Source: Denitrobaculum sp965225735 (GTDB lineage: Bacteria > Pseudomonadota > Alphaproteobacteria > Kiloniellales > Kiloniellaceae). From it: a stretch of DNA of 64,000 bases. The notes beneath the pieces were generated by a model. That model was not told the origin of the DNA. It did no database searches and saw only the letters and a list, made by a program, of their open reading frames with translations. Below, one piece after another: positions 17,303 to 26,101 of the stretch. The DNA lies in the NCBI GenBank assembly GCA_965225735.1, contig CBDDBN010000029.1:496001-560000 (forward strand). The letters run 5' to 3'. Position 1 is the stretch's first letter, and each line of letters starts with the position of its first letter. A program made the translations under genes and the position numbers.

Positions 17303-18456
17303 CGCTTGAGCGCTCCGACGCCGGAGAAGCGGAAGGCTTCTTTCTCGAGATTGTCGATTTCCTCGTTGCTCAACTGATCATGGGCAACCGTAATACGCCC
17401 GAGGAAGACAAGTGGCAGCTCTTCCGAACGCCCTTCCAGATCGGCCTTGATGGCTTCTGCCGTCGCGGCGCCGACGTCGTCGCCCATACGCATCGGCGTG
17501 GCATCCAGCTCACCACGGCGGATAGCGTCAAGTTCGAGCCCTGTACCGCCCCAGCCCGTGGAAAAGACGTCCTTGTGCTTTTCTGCCGCAACCTGTGCTT
17601 CGACAGAGCCCATGGCCATGGCCGTGTTGGCGTTGTGGATGACGGTCGCTTCGGGATAGGCCTGCATGATCAGGTTCGTACCGGCGAAGCCACCTTCGCG
17701 CTGATACTCGCCGTAGTGCTCATAAGCCACGGTCCAGTTGCCCTTCTCAGCGACGCAGTCTTTGAAATCGCCTGAGCGCTGATTATCCGTGACCCCAGGG
17801 ATTCCACGGTTCATTGCGTAGGTAATGTCCTTACCCAAGCGGTCGATCATGTAGTTGCAGATCACCTGTGCACCGTAAGCCGAAGAGAAGTCGAACCAGA
17901 CCGCCGGTTGTTTCTTGAAGTGCTTTAAGGGCGTATGGAAGGCCCAGACATAGGTCACGAAGCCATCGTTGCCTGACAGCTTCTCGATGTTATCGGCCTG
18001 CGTTGCAAGTTCTGAAGGACCAAAGATGACATAGTCGTAGAGATCTGCATCCTGTTCGACCTGGGTGGCATAGGTCGACTGCAGAGAATGCTCGATCTGG
18101 CGGGAAGCGAACTCGGTCGTTTCGTACTTGATGCCCAGTTCGTCGAGCCGCTTGGTCAAAGCCAGATAGTTGCGCGCCCAGAAATCGGAGACATCGGCCG
18201 AGGGGTAGATCAAAGCGATCTGCACTGGCTTTTCTAAGGATCCTGCGAATTTCACGGCTTCGCCGCCGGTCGCCGCCTGCAGCGCTTCGAGCTTACCAGG
18301 TGCGTTGACCTGTTCGGGCAGCCAGTGATCGCGATCCGCATCATCTGGCAAAGCCTTTAGCGGCAGATCCTGCGCCGCGACAGCGCCTGCCATGACCGCG
18401 GAAGCCGCCAAAGCTAAAGCGGCCGACCCAATTGTTTTCGATGCTGTTCTTCTCAT
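17299..18456 (-). CDS. Sugar-type ABC transporter substrate-binding protein
   Basis: A 385-residue periplasmic protein of the ribose/AI-2-type (Peripla_BP_4) family. The signal peptide is MRRTASKTIGSAALALAAS and ends near A-V-A-A-Q. The ATG at 18456 follows GGGAGGAAAAA; the frame is open 31 residues upstream without a signal. It is the last gene of an ATPase-permease-binding-protein operon and converges on otnI with overlapping stops. Its placement beside the threonate genes and the related operator suggest that it delivers an acid sugar such as threonate. Ligand identity is inference. Confidence 0.85.
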   Translation of the reverse strand: MRRTASKTIGSAALALAASAVMAGAVAAQDLPLKALPDDADRDHWLPEQVNAPGKLEALQAATGGEAVKFAGSLEKPVQIALIYPSADVSDFWARNYLALTKRLDELGIKYETTEFASRQIEHSLQSTYATQVEQDADLYDYVIFGPSELATQADNIEKLSGNDGFVTYVWAFHTPLKHFKKQPAVWFDFSSAYGAQVICNYMIDRLGKDITYAMNRGIPGVTDNQRSGDFKDCVAEKGNWTVAYEHYGEYQREGGFAGTNLIMQAYPEATVIHNANTAMAMGSVEAQVAAEKHKDVFSTGWGGTGLELDAIRRGELDATPMRMGDDVGAATAEAIKADLEGRSEELPLVFLGRITVAHDQLSNEEIDNLEKEAFRFSGVGALKR

Positions 18457-18502
18457 TTTTTCCTCCCAAACTTGATGAAGCTTCATTCCCTGGAGTTGGT
18501 TA

Positions 18503-19636
18503 TCAGCCGCTCGGCACAGACCCTGTTGAGAGCAATGTCCCTGCGACAAACAGTAGAGCGATCCCCATCACGATCGCACCGCCGAGTTTTGTGAGCTTGA
18601 TGTTGTCGGGCGTTTTCAGGCTGCGCAGAATTCCCTTCGCGCCGTCCCGATCCTTCTTCTGCAACCAGGTGTAAAAAGCCACCGAAAGAATGATCACGAC
18701 GCCGGAAGCAACCGACTGCCAGAAGAATTCGATGCGCAGTGTGACCAGCGCGTTGATCATCATGGAGAGCAGCAGGACACCAGCGAAGGAACCCAGCATG
18801 TAAGCGCGTCCACCGAACAGCGAAGTTCCGCCAACCACAACAGCCGCAATGACATGCAGGTTGAAGTAGGGTGCAGAGGTCGCCTGAATAGCGTTGAGCT
18901 TACCCGTTAGCATAACGCCGGCGAGCCCTGCCATAGCCCCCATCAGAACGTAGGCGTAAACCTTGTAGCGGTTCACGGCGATGCCGGTCATCTCGGCGGA
19001 TTCCGGATTGGAACCAATCGCAATAGAGTAGCGGCCGAACCAGCTGCGCCGCAGCAGGAAGGCACCGATCAGCAACGAAGCGATGCCGATGAGGACCGGA
19101 ATCGGCAGAAAGCCTGGAATGCGTCCCCGGCCTATCTCGGTAAGCAAATCGGGGAAGCGCGCCAGAACCAGCCCCTTTGCCAGGACCAGCGCGAAACCGC
19201 GATACACCAGGTCCATTGCTAGCGTACCGATCAGATCCGGCACCCGGAACTTGGTGATCACCAGGCCGTTGATCAGACCGAAAAGCCCGCCAATCGCGAT
19301 GGCCAGCAGGATGGCGACCCAGGCGGGAAAACCGAACTCCTTGATCGCGAAGGCCATGATAATCCCGGTCAAGGCCGCCACCGAACCGATAGACAGATCG
19401 ATGCCCCGCTGGGTGATGACGAAGGTCATGGCCATCGCCAGCGGCATATAGAGCGCCGCTTCCAGCAGGATGATGTTGAGGTTTGAAAGGCGGAAATAGC
19501 GTGCCGGCTCGGCAATTCCCATAAAGGCAAGGATCATCAGGATCATCACCATGGGACCGATGATCGCCAGATAGGGATCGAGCCTTTCCTGTAACCCCTT
19601 AGAGGACTCTAAAGCTTTGGGAGCGGATGCGGACAT
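18503..19636 (-). CDS. Ribose-type ABC transporter permease
   Basis: A 377-residue inner-membrane permease of the RbsC/FrcC family with about nine to ten hydrophobic helices. The family hallmark VITQRGIDLSIGSVAALTGI is at about residues 73-92, and the late GGTSLFGGRAYMLGSFAGVLLL matches the conserved loop that contacts the ATPase. It sits 19 bases after the ATPase gene and 46 bases before the binding-protein gene. Confidence 0.9.
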   Translation of the reverse strand: MSASAPKALESSKGLQERLDPYLAIIGPMVMILMILAFMGIAEPARYFRLSNLNIILLEAALYMPLAMAMTFVITQRGIDLSIGSVAALTGIIMAFAIKEFGFPAWVAILLAIAIGGLFGLINGLVITKFRVPDLIGTLAMDLVYRGFALVLAKGLVLARFPDLLTEIGRGRIPGFLPIPVLIGIASLLIGAFLLRRSWFGRYSIAIGSNPESAEMTGIAVNRYKVYAYVLMGAMAGLAGVMLTGKLNAIQATSAPYFNLHVIAAVVVGGTSLFGGRAYMLGSFAGVLLLSMMINALVTLRIEFFWQSVASGVVIILSVAFYTWLQKKDRDGAKGILRSLKTPDNIKLTKLGGAIVMGIALLFVAGTLLSTGSVPSG

Positions 19637-19655
19637 CTGTCTCTCTTCTCCGAAT

Positions 19656-20420
19656 TCAGGCCGCAGCCTCGGTTGCCCCGACGATCATTCCCAAGACCTC
19701 CTGACGCGACGACTGTTTCGTGTCGACGACGCCCACGCGCCGTCCGCGCCGCATCACCTGGATACGGTCAGACACAGCAAAGACATCGTCCAAGGAATGA
19801 CTGATAAGAACGATCCCCAGACCCTCTTGCCGCAGGACTTCAATCAACTTCAACGTCCGCGCGGTCTCTTGAGGCCCGAGCGCCGCCGTCGGTTCATCCA
19901 TCACCAGTACCCTGAGATCCGAGTGATAGACGGCCCGGGCGATGGCGACTGCCTGACGCTGTCCGCCGGACAGGCTTTCGGTCGGCACATCCATACTCCT
20001 CAGGCGCACGCCAAGGCGTTCAAGAAGCACCCGTTCGGCTTCGGCGCGCATCTTCCCATTGTCGAGATACTGGAATCCCAGAAACGACTTGGTCAGCTCG
20101 GAGCCCAGAAACATGTTGGCCGCCGGGTCCAGATGGTCCGCAAGAGCGAGCGTCTGATAAACGGCGTCGATGCCCAGTGCGATGGCTTCCGAGTGACTGT
20201 TCATGGATAGCGGCTTGCCGTCCATTTCGATGGCGCCTTCGGTCGGCTGATAGACACCGGTCAGGATCTTGATCAACGTCGACTTACCAGCGCCGTTGTC
20301 GCCGACAATCGCCAGGACTTCACCAGGGTGAACCTCTAGATCGACATCTTGCAGAGCCGTCACCCCGCCGAAGCGCTTTGAGATTCCCCGCATCGTTATG
20401 ATCGGATTTGTGGCGGACAC
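19656..20420 (-). CDS. Ribose-type ABC transporter ATP-binding protein
   Basis: A 254-residue single-domain ATPase (FrcA-like, not the duplicated RbsA type). Walker A GDNGAGKST is at residues 40-48, the signature SLSGGQRQ in the middle, Walker B VLVMDEPTAA, and the H-loop LISHS. The GTG at 20420 is chosen because AGGAGGAAAAAA lies directly upstream; an earlier in-frame start (20555) would run through the operator region and is unlikely. It heads the importer operon and has its own operator-containing promoter. Confidence 0.9.
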   Translation of the reverse strand: MSATNPIITMRGISKRFGGVTALQDVDLEVHPGEVLAIVGDNGAGKSTLIKILTGVYQPTEGAIEMDGKPLSMNSHSEAIALGIDAVYQTLALADHLDPAANMFLGSELTKSFLGFQYLDNGKMRAEAERVLLERLGVRLRSMDVPTESLSGGQRQAVAIARAVYHSDLRVLVMDEPTAALGPQETARTLKLIEVLRQEGLGIVLISHSLDDVFAVSDRIQVMRRGRRVGVVDTKQSSRQEVLGMIVGATEAAA

Positions 20421-20503
20421 TTTTTTCCTCCTGGCATCCGAGACTCTTTTTTGTGGATTGCTTTGGCGGACTCCAAAGCCCACCGCTCGGCTATGCGACA
20501 AGA

Positions 20504-20533
20504 ATATTACGCGAAAGTTATCGATAACATCAA
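20504..20533 (-). promoter_or_regulatory. Candidate promoter of ABC importer operon
   Basis: On the minus strand TTGATG (20533-20528) and TAATAT (20509-20504) are 18 bases apart. The spacer contains the downstream operator GTTATCGATAAC, so a bound repressor would exclude RNA polymerase. Confidence 0.5.
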
Positions 20534-20553
20534 GGAAAATTGTTATCGATAAC
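20517..20553. promoter_or_regulatory. Two LacI-type operators of ABC importer operon
   Basis: Two identical 12-bp palindromes, GTTATCGATAAC, lie at 20517-20528 and 20542-20553, 25 bp centre to centre. One is inside the promoter spacer and the other just upstream of the -35. They share the core TATCGATA with the GGTATCGATACC pair in front of ltnD and differ only in the symmetrical second and eleventh bases. Confidence 0.75.
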
Positions 20554-20588
20554 ATACATAAACAACCAGCATTTCGCTTAAGCAGCGA

Positions 20589-21488
20589 TCACCTACCTCG
20601 TTCGTGAAACCAGGCGAGCGTGAAATCTTTGTATGCCTCAGCAGCGGGCGAGAGAGGGAAACGGCGCGACCAGGCCAATAGTATCCGGTGAGTCGGCTCT
20701 ATATCGGTAATGGGGATGCTAACCAGGGGCGAACCGTCATAACTGACATTCGATGCAGGGCGGCTGTGCACGACCGAGATACCGTAACCGTTGGCAACAA
20801 GACCGCGCAGGGTTTCGAAGGACTCTCCGGTCCTGGCGACCTCCGGATGAAGGCCGCGGCGGTGGAACAGATCGAGCAGGTAGCGCCGGCTCTGGCTGTC
20901 GCTGGCCAAAACCAGTGGTTCACCGGCCAAGCTTTTAAGGCTAAGCCGCTTACGATCGGCCCAGCGATGATCCGCCGGCAGTAACACATAAGGTGCGAGC
21001 GATGTGAGCGTGACCTGTTCGATTTCCTCCGGCAGACCGATATCGTAATCGAGCATCAGATCGATACTGCCCTCCTCCAGCAATCTCGGCAACTCATCGA
21101 AACCGGCTTCGCGAAATCGCACACGTACATGAGGAAAACGCGCCTCGAAGGCTTTGTTCAAGGCCGGCAGATAGTGCGGCGCCAACTCTGCGAAACAGCC
21201 GAGCGCAACTTCTCCCGCAACCGCATCGCTATCCCGCCCGAACAGCGCCAGCTCCGCAGCGTGGTTCAAGAGATGCCGCGCCCGCACGATCAGCTCTCGG
21301 CCAAAGGGGGTTGGGCTCACGCCCCGCCCCTTCCGGCGCACGAAGATCTGTTGCGCATAATGGGATTCGAGCTGCGCGATCGCCGCCGAGATCGCCGGCT
21401 GGGAAATATTCAACGCCAGTGCGGCCTCGGTCACGCTTTCATGATCCGCCGCCGCGACCAGGTACTTGAGAGAACGGAGCGTTAGCAC
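20589..21488 (-). CDS. LysR-family transcriptional regulator
   Basis: A 299-residue regulator with an N-terminal winged helix-turn-helix (LRSLKYLVAAADHESVTEAALALNISQPAISAAIAQLE) and a C-terminal type 2 periplasmic-binding-like effector domain. It is divergent from the two flavoprotein genes at 21658-25392, the usual LysR arrangement, and its start codon adjoins a symmetrical T-N11-A box (21489-21503). It probably activates the flavoprotein operon in response to the substrate and represses itself. The effector is unknown. Confidence 0.88.
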   Translation of the reverse strand: MLTLRSLKYLVAAADHESVTEAALALNISQPAISAAIAQLESHYAQQIFVRRKGRGVSPTPFGRELIVRARHLLNHAAELALFGRDSDAVAGEVALGCFAELAPHYLPALNKAFEARFPHVRVRFREAGFDELPRLLEEGSIDLMLDYDIGLPEEIEQVTLTSLAPYVLLPADHRWADRKRLSLKSLAGEPLVLASDSQSRRYLLDLFHRRGLHPEVARTGESFETLRGLVANGYGISVVHSRPASNVSYDGSPLVSIPITDIEPTHRILLAWSRRFPLSPAAEAYKDFTLAWFHERGR

Positions 21489-21503
21489 ATCAGAAATTCT
21501 GAT
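21489..21503. promoter_or_regulatory. LysR-type T-N11-A box
   Basis: ATCAGAAATTCTGAT is a perfect odd-centred inverted repeat containing T-N11-A (TCAGAAATTCTGA). It abuts the LysR start codon and lies about 155 bases upstream of the divergent flavoprotein ATG, which fits an autoregulatory recognition site. Confidence 0.55.
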
Positions 21504-21657
21504 TTATTGAATACAATTAAATTATTTTATCTGAACTATGAAGTCATGCACAAGATTTGCGTCGAAACACCAAGCATAGGGAACGGCCTGGGGTTTTCAG
21601 GCGTTACACCGAGCCGGAGCCAGATACAGCGGCTGCTTGAGACTGGGGAGAACAGGC

Positions 21658-22962
21658 ATGGGCAAATCCTACGACGCGATCATCATCGGCGCTGGCGTTA
21701 TTGGCGCCTGTACCGCCTTCGAAATGGCGAAGAAGGGCCTCAAGACCCTGAGTGTCGACAAAAATGCGATGGCCGGATATGGCTCGACCTCGGGATCTTG
21801 CGCCATCATCCGCACCTATTATTCTGTCTTCGACACCTGCGCCCTGGCTTACGAGGGTTGGTATTATTGGAAGGACTGGGCCGGCTATTTAGGCTGCGAA
21901 GACCCGCGTGGCATGATCAAGTACCACGACACCGGCTGTCTGGTGATCAAGACCGAGCACAACAAACACCTCAGCAAGATCTGTGAGATCATGGATCGCA
22001 TCGGCTGCCCCTACGAACACCTCACGCCCGAGCAGATGAAGGCGAAGCTCCCAATCATGGACATGCAGCAGTTCGGTCCGGCCAAGCGGCCTGAGGATCC
22101 GGGCTTCTGCGAACCAACTGGCGAGAGCGTAATCGGTGGCGTCTTTTTTCCGCGCGGCGGTTATGTCAGCGATCCTGCTCTCTCGGCTCAGAACGCTGAG
22201 CACGCGGCCAAGCAACGCGGCGCTGAGTTCCTCTATAACGCCGAGGTCGCCGAAATCCGCCAAAGCGGCGGCCGGGTGGCAGGCATCACCCTGAAAGACG
22301 GCACGCAGATCGATGCGCCAGTGGTGGTCAATGTGGCCGGGCCGCACTCCAGCAAGATCAACCAGATGGCAGGCGTCTTCGAGGCCATGAAAATGAAGAC
22401 CCGCGCGCTGCGCCATGAAGTCGCCCATGTGCCCTCGCCCGAGGGCTTCGACTTCGAAAAAAACGGCTACGTCTATTCCGACAGCGATATCGCCACCTAT
22501 TGCCGGCCAGAACTCGGCAACCACATCCTGATCGGTTCGGAAGATCCCGAGTGCGACAGCCGCGAATGGGTCGATCCGGACAACTTTAGCCGCGATTTCA
22601 CCGACCAGTGGCAGATCCAGGCCATGCGCATGGCACAGCGCTTTCCGGAGATGGGCATTCCCTCGAAAATGAAGGGCGTGGTCGAACTCTACGACGTCAC
22701 CGACGACTGGATCCCGATCTACGACAAGACCGATCTGCCGGGGTTCTACGTCGCCATCGGCACTAGCGGCAACCAGTTCAAGAATGCGCCCGTCGCGGGC
22801 AAGATGATGGCGACCCTGGTCGAGGCTTGCGAGAACGGACTCGACCACGATACGACGCCGGTCCAGTTTCATATGGAGAACATCGACCAGAAGCTCTCCA
22901 TCGGCTTCTACTCGCGGAACCGGGAGGTCAACGCAGACTCCAGCTTCTCGGTTCTAGGCTAG
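21658..22962 (+). CDS. FAD-dependent oxidoreductase (DAO family)
   Basis: A 434-residue flavoprotein with the dinucleotide motif GAGVIG at residues 11-16, then SVDKNAMAGYGSTSGS, the usual DAO-family FAD-adenine region. The C-terminal part DLPGFYVAIGTSGNQFKNAPVAGKMMA holds the second FAD contact. It is expected to oxidise an N-methylated amine or amino acid, giving an imine or aldehyde. The ATG at 21658 follows GGGGAG. It lies 12 bases before the larger DMGDH-like gene and is divergent from the LysR gene, so the two enzymes probably act on the same or consecutive substrates. Confidence 0.8.
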   Translation: MGKSYDAIIIGAGVIGACTAFEMAKKGLKTLSVDKNAMAGYGSTSGSCAIIRTYYSVFDTCALAYEGWYYWKDWAGYLGCEDPRGMIKYHDTGCLVIKTEHNKHLSKICEIMDRIGCPYEHLTPEQMKAKLPIMDMQQFGPAKRPEDPGFCEPTGESVIGGVFFPRGGYVSDPALSAQNAEHAAKQRGAEFLYNAEVAEIRQSGGRVAGITLKDGTQIDAPVVVNVAGPHSSKINQMAGVFEAMKMKTRALRHEVAHVPSPEGFDFEKNGYVYSDSDIATYCRPELGNHILIGSEDPECDSREWVDPDNFSRDFTDQWQIQAMRMAQRFPEMGIPSKMKGVVELYDVTDDWIPIYDKTDLPGFYVAIGTSGNQFKNAPVAGKMMATLVEACENGLDHDTTPVQFHMENIDQKLSIGFYSRNREVNADSSFSVLG

Positions 22963-22974
22963 GGAGGCAGGGCC

Positions 22975-25392
22975 ATGAAAAGCCATACACAAGTAGCAGT
23001 CATCGGTGGCGGGGTCGTCGGATGCAGCGTGCTCTATCACCTGACAAAGTTCGGCTGGAGCGATGTCATGCTGATCGAGCGTTCCGAGCTGACCTCCGGC
23101 TCGACCTGGCACGCCGCCGGCGGTTTCCATACGCTGAACGCCGACACCAACATGGCCGCCCTGCAGGGCTACACTATCCAGCTCTACAAAGAACTGGAGC
23201 AGCTATCCGAGCAATCCTGCGGGCTCCATCATGTCGGCGGCCTGACGCTCGCGACCACGCCCGACCGCATGGATTTTTTGAAGGCCGAGCGCGCCAAGCA
23301 CCGCTACATGGGCCTGGAGACGGAGATCGTCGGGCCTGAAGAGATCAGAAAGCTCTCGCCCATCACCAACACAGAAGGTGTGATCGGCGCGCTTTATGAT
23401 CCGCTCGACGGCCATCTCGATCCCTCAGGTACGACCCACGCTTACGCCAAAGCCGCCCGCAAGGCCGGGGCCGAAATCGTGTTGCGCAACCCGGTTCTGG
23501 AAACCAATCCGCGCCCAGACGGCTCCTGGGAGATCGTCACCGAGCAGGGCACGATCATCGCCGAGCATCTGGTGAATGCCGCCGGCCTCTGGGCCCGCGA
23601 GGTCGGCGCGCTGGCCGGCATCTACCTGCCCCTGCATCCCATGGAGCACCAGTACCTGGTTACCGAGGAGACACCCGAGGTTTACGAGCGCGACAGCGAA
23701 CTGCCGCACGTCATGGACCCGGAGGGCGAGAGCTACCTGCGTCAGGAAGGCCGCGGTCTGGTGATCGGCTTCTACGAGCAAAGCTGCGATCCCTGGGCGG
23801 TCGAGGGCACACCCCTGGATTTCGGCCACGAACTCCTGCCGGATAAGCTGGACCGGATCGGAGACTCCCTGGAGCTGGCGTTCCGGCGCTACCCGGTTTT
23901 GGAGCGCGCCGGCATCAAGACCATCATCAATGGCCCCTTCACCTTCGCCCCCGACGGCAATCCGCTTGTGGGTCCAGTGCCGGGTCTGAAAAACTACTGG
24001 TCGGCCTGCGCAGTCATGGCCGGTTTCAGCCAGGGCGGCGGCGTCGGTCTGTCGCTGGCGGAATGGATGGTCGAGGGCGAACCTTCCCGCGATGTCTTCG
24101 CCATGGACGTTGCACGCTTCGGCGACTGGATCTCGCCTGGCTACACACGCGCAAAGGTGCGCGAAAACTACCAGCGCCGCTTTTCCGTCGGCTATCCCAA
24201 CGAGGAACTGCCGGCCGCCCGGCCCTACCAGACCACGCCGGCCTTTGGGATCTGGCAGGCGCAGCGCGCCGTGTTCGGCGCTGCCTACGGTATGGAAGCG
24301 GTGAACTACTTCGCACCCGAAGGCGAAGAGCTGTTCGAAACGCCGTCCTTTCGGCGCTCCAACGCCTTCGAAGCCACGGCCCAGGAATGCCGCGCCGTGC
24401 GTGAGGCGGTCGGAATCAATGAGATCCACAATTTCGGAAAATACCTGGTCAGCGGTCCAGGCGCGGAAGCCTGGCTCGACCGGATCATGGCCGGCCGCAT
24501 CCCCAAGGTTGGGCGTCTGTCCCTAACTCCGATGCTGAGTCCCAAGGGTAAGCTGATCGGCGATTTCACGATCTCCCGACTCGCAGAAGACCACTTTCAG
24601 CTCACCGCCTCGTTCGGCGCACAGGCCTTTCATATGCGCTGGTTCTGGCAGCATCTGCCGGAAACAGGCGTCGAGATCCAAAAAGTCTCCACCAAACGCA
24701 TCGGCTTCCAGATCGCCGGTCCCAACGCGCGTGAATTGCTGAGCCGGGTTGCGATGGGGGACGTCTCAAACGCCGCCCTGCCCTTCATGAGCATCCTGGA
24801 GACCGACATCGGTCTTTGCCGCGCGCTGGTGCAGCGGGTCTCCTACACCGGCGACCTGGGTTATGAGATCTACGTAGACGCCGAGGACCAGATCGCGCTC
24901 TACGAAACGCTCAGCGGGGCAGGAGCCGATTTGGGCCTGCGGCCCTTCGGTATGCGGGCCATGATGAGCTTGCGCCTGGAAAAGGCTTTCGGATCCTGGC
25001 TGCGCGAATTCAAGCCCGACTACATGCCTGCGGAAACCGGCATGGACCGCTTCGTCTCTTACAACAAGCCGGCAGACTTCATCGGCAAGGCCGCCGCTCT
25101 GGCTGAAAAAGCCGAAGGCCCGAAACGGCGGCTCTGCAGTTTCGTCGTCGAAGCCGTCGATGCCGATACCTGGGGCGATGAACCGATCTGGCACGAGGGC
25201 AAGGTCGTCGGCTTCGTCACCTCCGGTGGTTACGCGCATCATGCTCGAAAATCTGTGGCCCTTGGCTTCCTGCCGGTCGAGCTGGTCGACGAAGGCCGCG
25301 AGGTGGAGATCGAGATCCTGGGCGAGTTCCGCGAAGCGAGGTTGATCACCGAAGCTTTGTTCGACCCGAAGGCCGAACGCATGCGCGGTTAG
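22975..25392 (+). CDS. Dimethylglycine/sarcosine dehydrogenase-like flavoprotein with GcvT half
   Basis: An 805-residue two-part enzyme. The FAD-binding DAO half (about 1-400) has GGGVVG at residues 11-16 and S-G-S-T-W-H-A-A-G-G; His46 aligns by context with the histidine that carries covalent FAD in dimethylglycine dehydrogenase. A linker follows, then a C-terminal GcvT/aminomethyltransferase half (about 430-800) that would pass the one-carbon unit to tetrahydrofolate. Length and domain order match DMGDH/SarDH relatives. With the preceding flavoprotein and divergent LysR gene it forms a demethylation operon. Whether the substrate is dimethylglycine, sarcosine or another N-methyl compound is open. 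Confidence 0.85.
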   Translation: MKSHTQVAVIGGGVVGCSVLYHLTKFGWSDVMLIERSELTSGSTWHAAGGFHTLNADTNMAALQGYTIQLYKELEQLSEQSCGLHHVGGLTLATTPDRMDFLKAERAKHRYMGLETEIVGPEEIRKLSPITNTEGVIGALYDPLDGHLDPSGTTHAYAKAARKAGAEIVLRNPVLETNPRPDGSWEIVTEQGTIIAEHLVNAAGLWAREVGALAGIYLPLHPMEHQYLVTEETPEVYERDSELPHVMDPEGESYLRQEGRGLVIGFYEQSCDPWAVEGTPLDFGHELLPDKLDRIGDSLELAFRRYPVLERAGIKTIINGPFTFAPDGNPLVGPVPGLKNYWSACAVMAGFSQGGGVGLSLAEWMVEGEPSRDVFAMDVARFGDWISPGYTRAKVRENYQRRFSVGYPNEELPAARPYQTTPAFGIWQAQRAVFGAAYGMEAVNYFAPEGEELFETPSFRRSNAFEATAQECRAVREAVGINEIHNFGKYLVSGPGAEAWLDRIMAGRIPKVGRLSLTPMLSPKGKLIGDFTISRLAEDHFQLTASFGAQAFHMRWFWQHLPETGVEIQKVSTKRIGFQIAGPNARELLSRVAMGDVSNAALPFMSILETDIGLCRALVQRVSYTGDLGYEIYVDAEDQIALYETLSGAGADLGLRPFGMRAMMSLRLEKAFGSWLREFKPDYMPAETGMDRFVSYNKPADFIGKAAALAEKAEGPKRRLCSFVVEAVDADTWGDEPIWHEGKVVGFVTSGGYAHHARKSVALGFLPVELVDEGREVEIEILGEFREARLITEALFDPKAERMRG

Positions 25393-25455
25393 CCTCAGCG
25401 TTATGGGCAGCGAAAACCAATTGTAAGGGCACAATACTGCCGTTTACAGCCGATT

Positions 25456-25486
25456 CCAACTATGTCAGCATCACTGACATAGTTGG
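25456..25486 (+). promoter_or_regulatory. Perfect 13-bp stem-loop overlapping lysE ribosome site
   Basis: CCAACTATGTCAG and its exact complement CTGACATAGTTGG flank a 5-base loop. The 3' arm ends in the GG that begins the GGAG Shine-Dalgarno (25485-25488), and the start codon is at 25496. As RNA it could mask the ribosome site; as DNA it could equally be an operator. Confidence 0.65.
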
Positions 25487-25495
25487 AGCTAAGCC

Positions 25496-26095
25496 ATGCC
25501 AGTCGATACCTTTTTAGCGTTGCTGCTGTTCGCCTTCGTGTCGTCAATTACACCGGGGCCCAATAACGTCATGCTGCTGGCCTCGGGCGTGAATTTCGGC
25601 TTCTGGCGCACCGTACCGCACATGTGCGGCATCGCCGCGGGCTTCGGTTCGTTGTTGCTGTGCGTAGGCTTCGGCTTGGGCGCCCTGTTGGTCGCCTTTC
25701 CGGCACTCAATCTGGTTCTGAAAGTCCTAGGCGGCAGCTACCTGCTGTACCTTGCCTGGCGCATCGCCATGTCGCGCTCCATGGGACAGACGGATGCAAA
25801 AACCGGGAGTGCCCCTATGTCATTTGGCGCGGCGGCAGCCTTCCAATGGGTCAATCCCAAGGCCTGGATGATGGCGGTGACCGCAATGTCGGTCTACAGC
25901 AGCCCGGAGACACCGTATCTCTCCGTGGTGCTGGTGGCTGGCGCCTTCGTGCTGGTGAATTTTCCCAGTGTCTCGACCTGGGTCGGCTTCGGGACCGTCT
26001 TGCGCTCGTTTCTCTCCGATCCGCAAAGGCTGAAGTGGTTCAACATCGCCATGGGCGTGCTGTTAGCGCTTACGATCTTCCCGATGTTGCGTTAA
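25496..26095 (+). CDS. LysE-family amino-acid exporter
   Basis: A 199-residue inner-membrane protein with five to six hydrophobic helices, of the LysE/RhtB fold. The family signature SSITPGPNNVMLLASGVNFG is at residues 15-35, and FQWVNPKAWMMAV is the typical conserved segment after helix 3. It is predicted to export an amino acid or derivative. It follows the DMGDH-like gene by 103 bases but is preceded by its own strong hairpin, so it may be regulated separately. Confidence 0.88.
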   Translation: MPVDTFLALLLFAFVSSITPGPNNVMLLASGVNFGFWRTVPHMCGIAAGFGSLLLCVGFGLGALLVAFPALNLVLKVLGGSYLLYLAWRIAMSRSMGQTDAKTGSAPMSFGAAAAFQWVNPKAWMMAVTAMSVYSSPETPYLSVVLVAGAFVLVNFPSVSTWVGFGTVLRSFLSDPQRLKWFNIAMGVLLALTIFPMLR

Positions 26096-26101
26096 AGCGC
26101 G

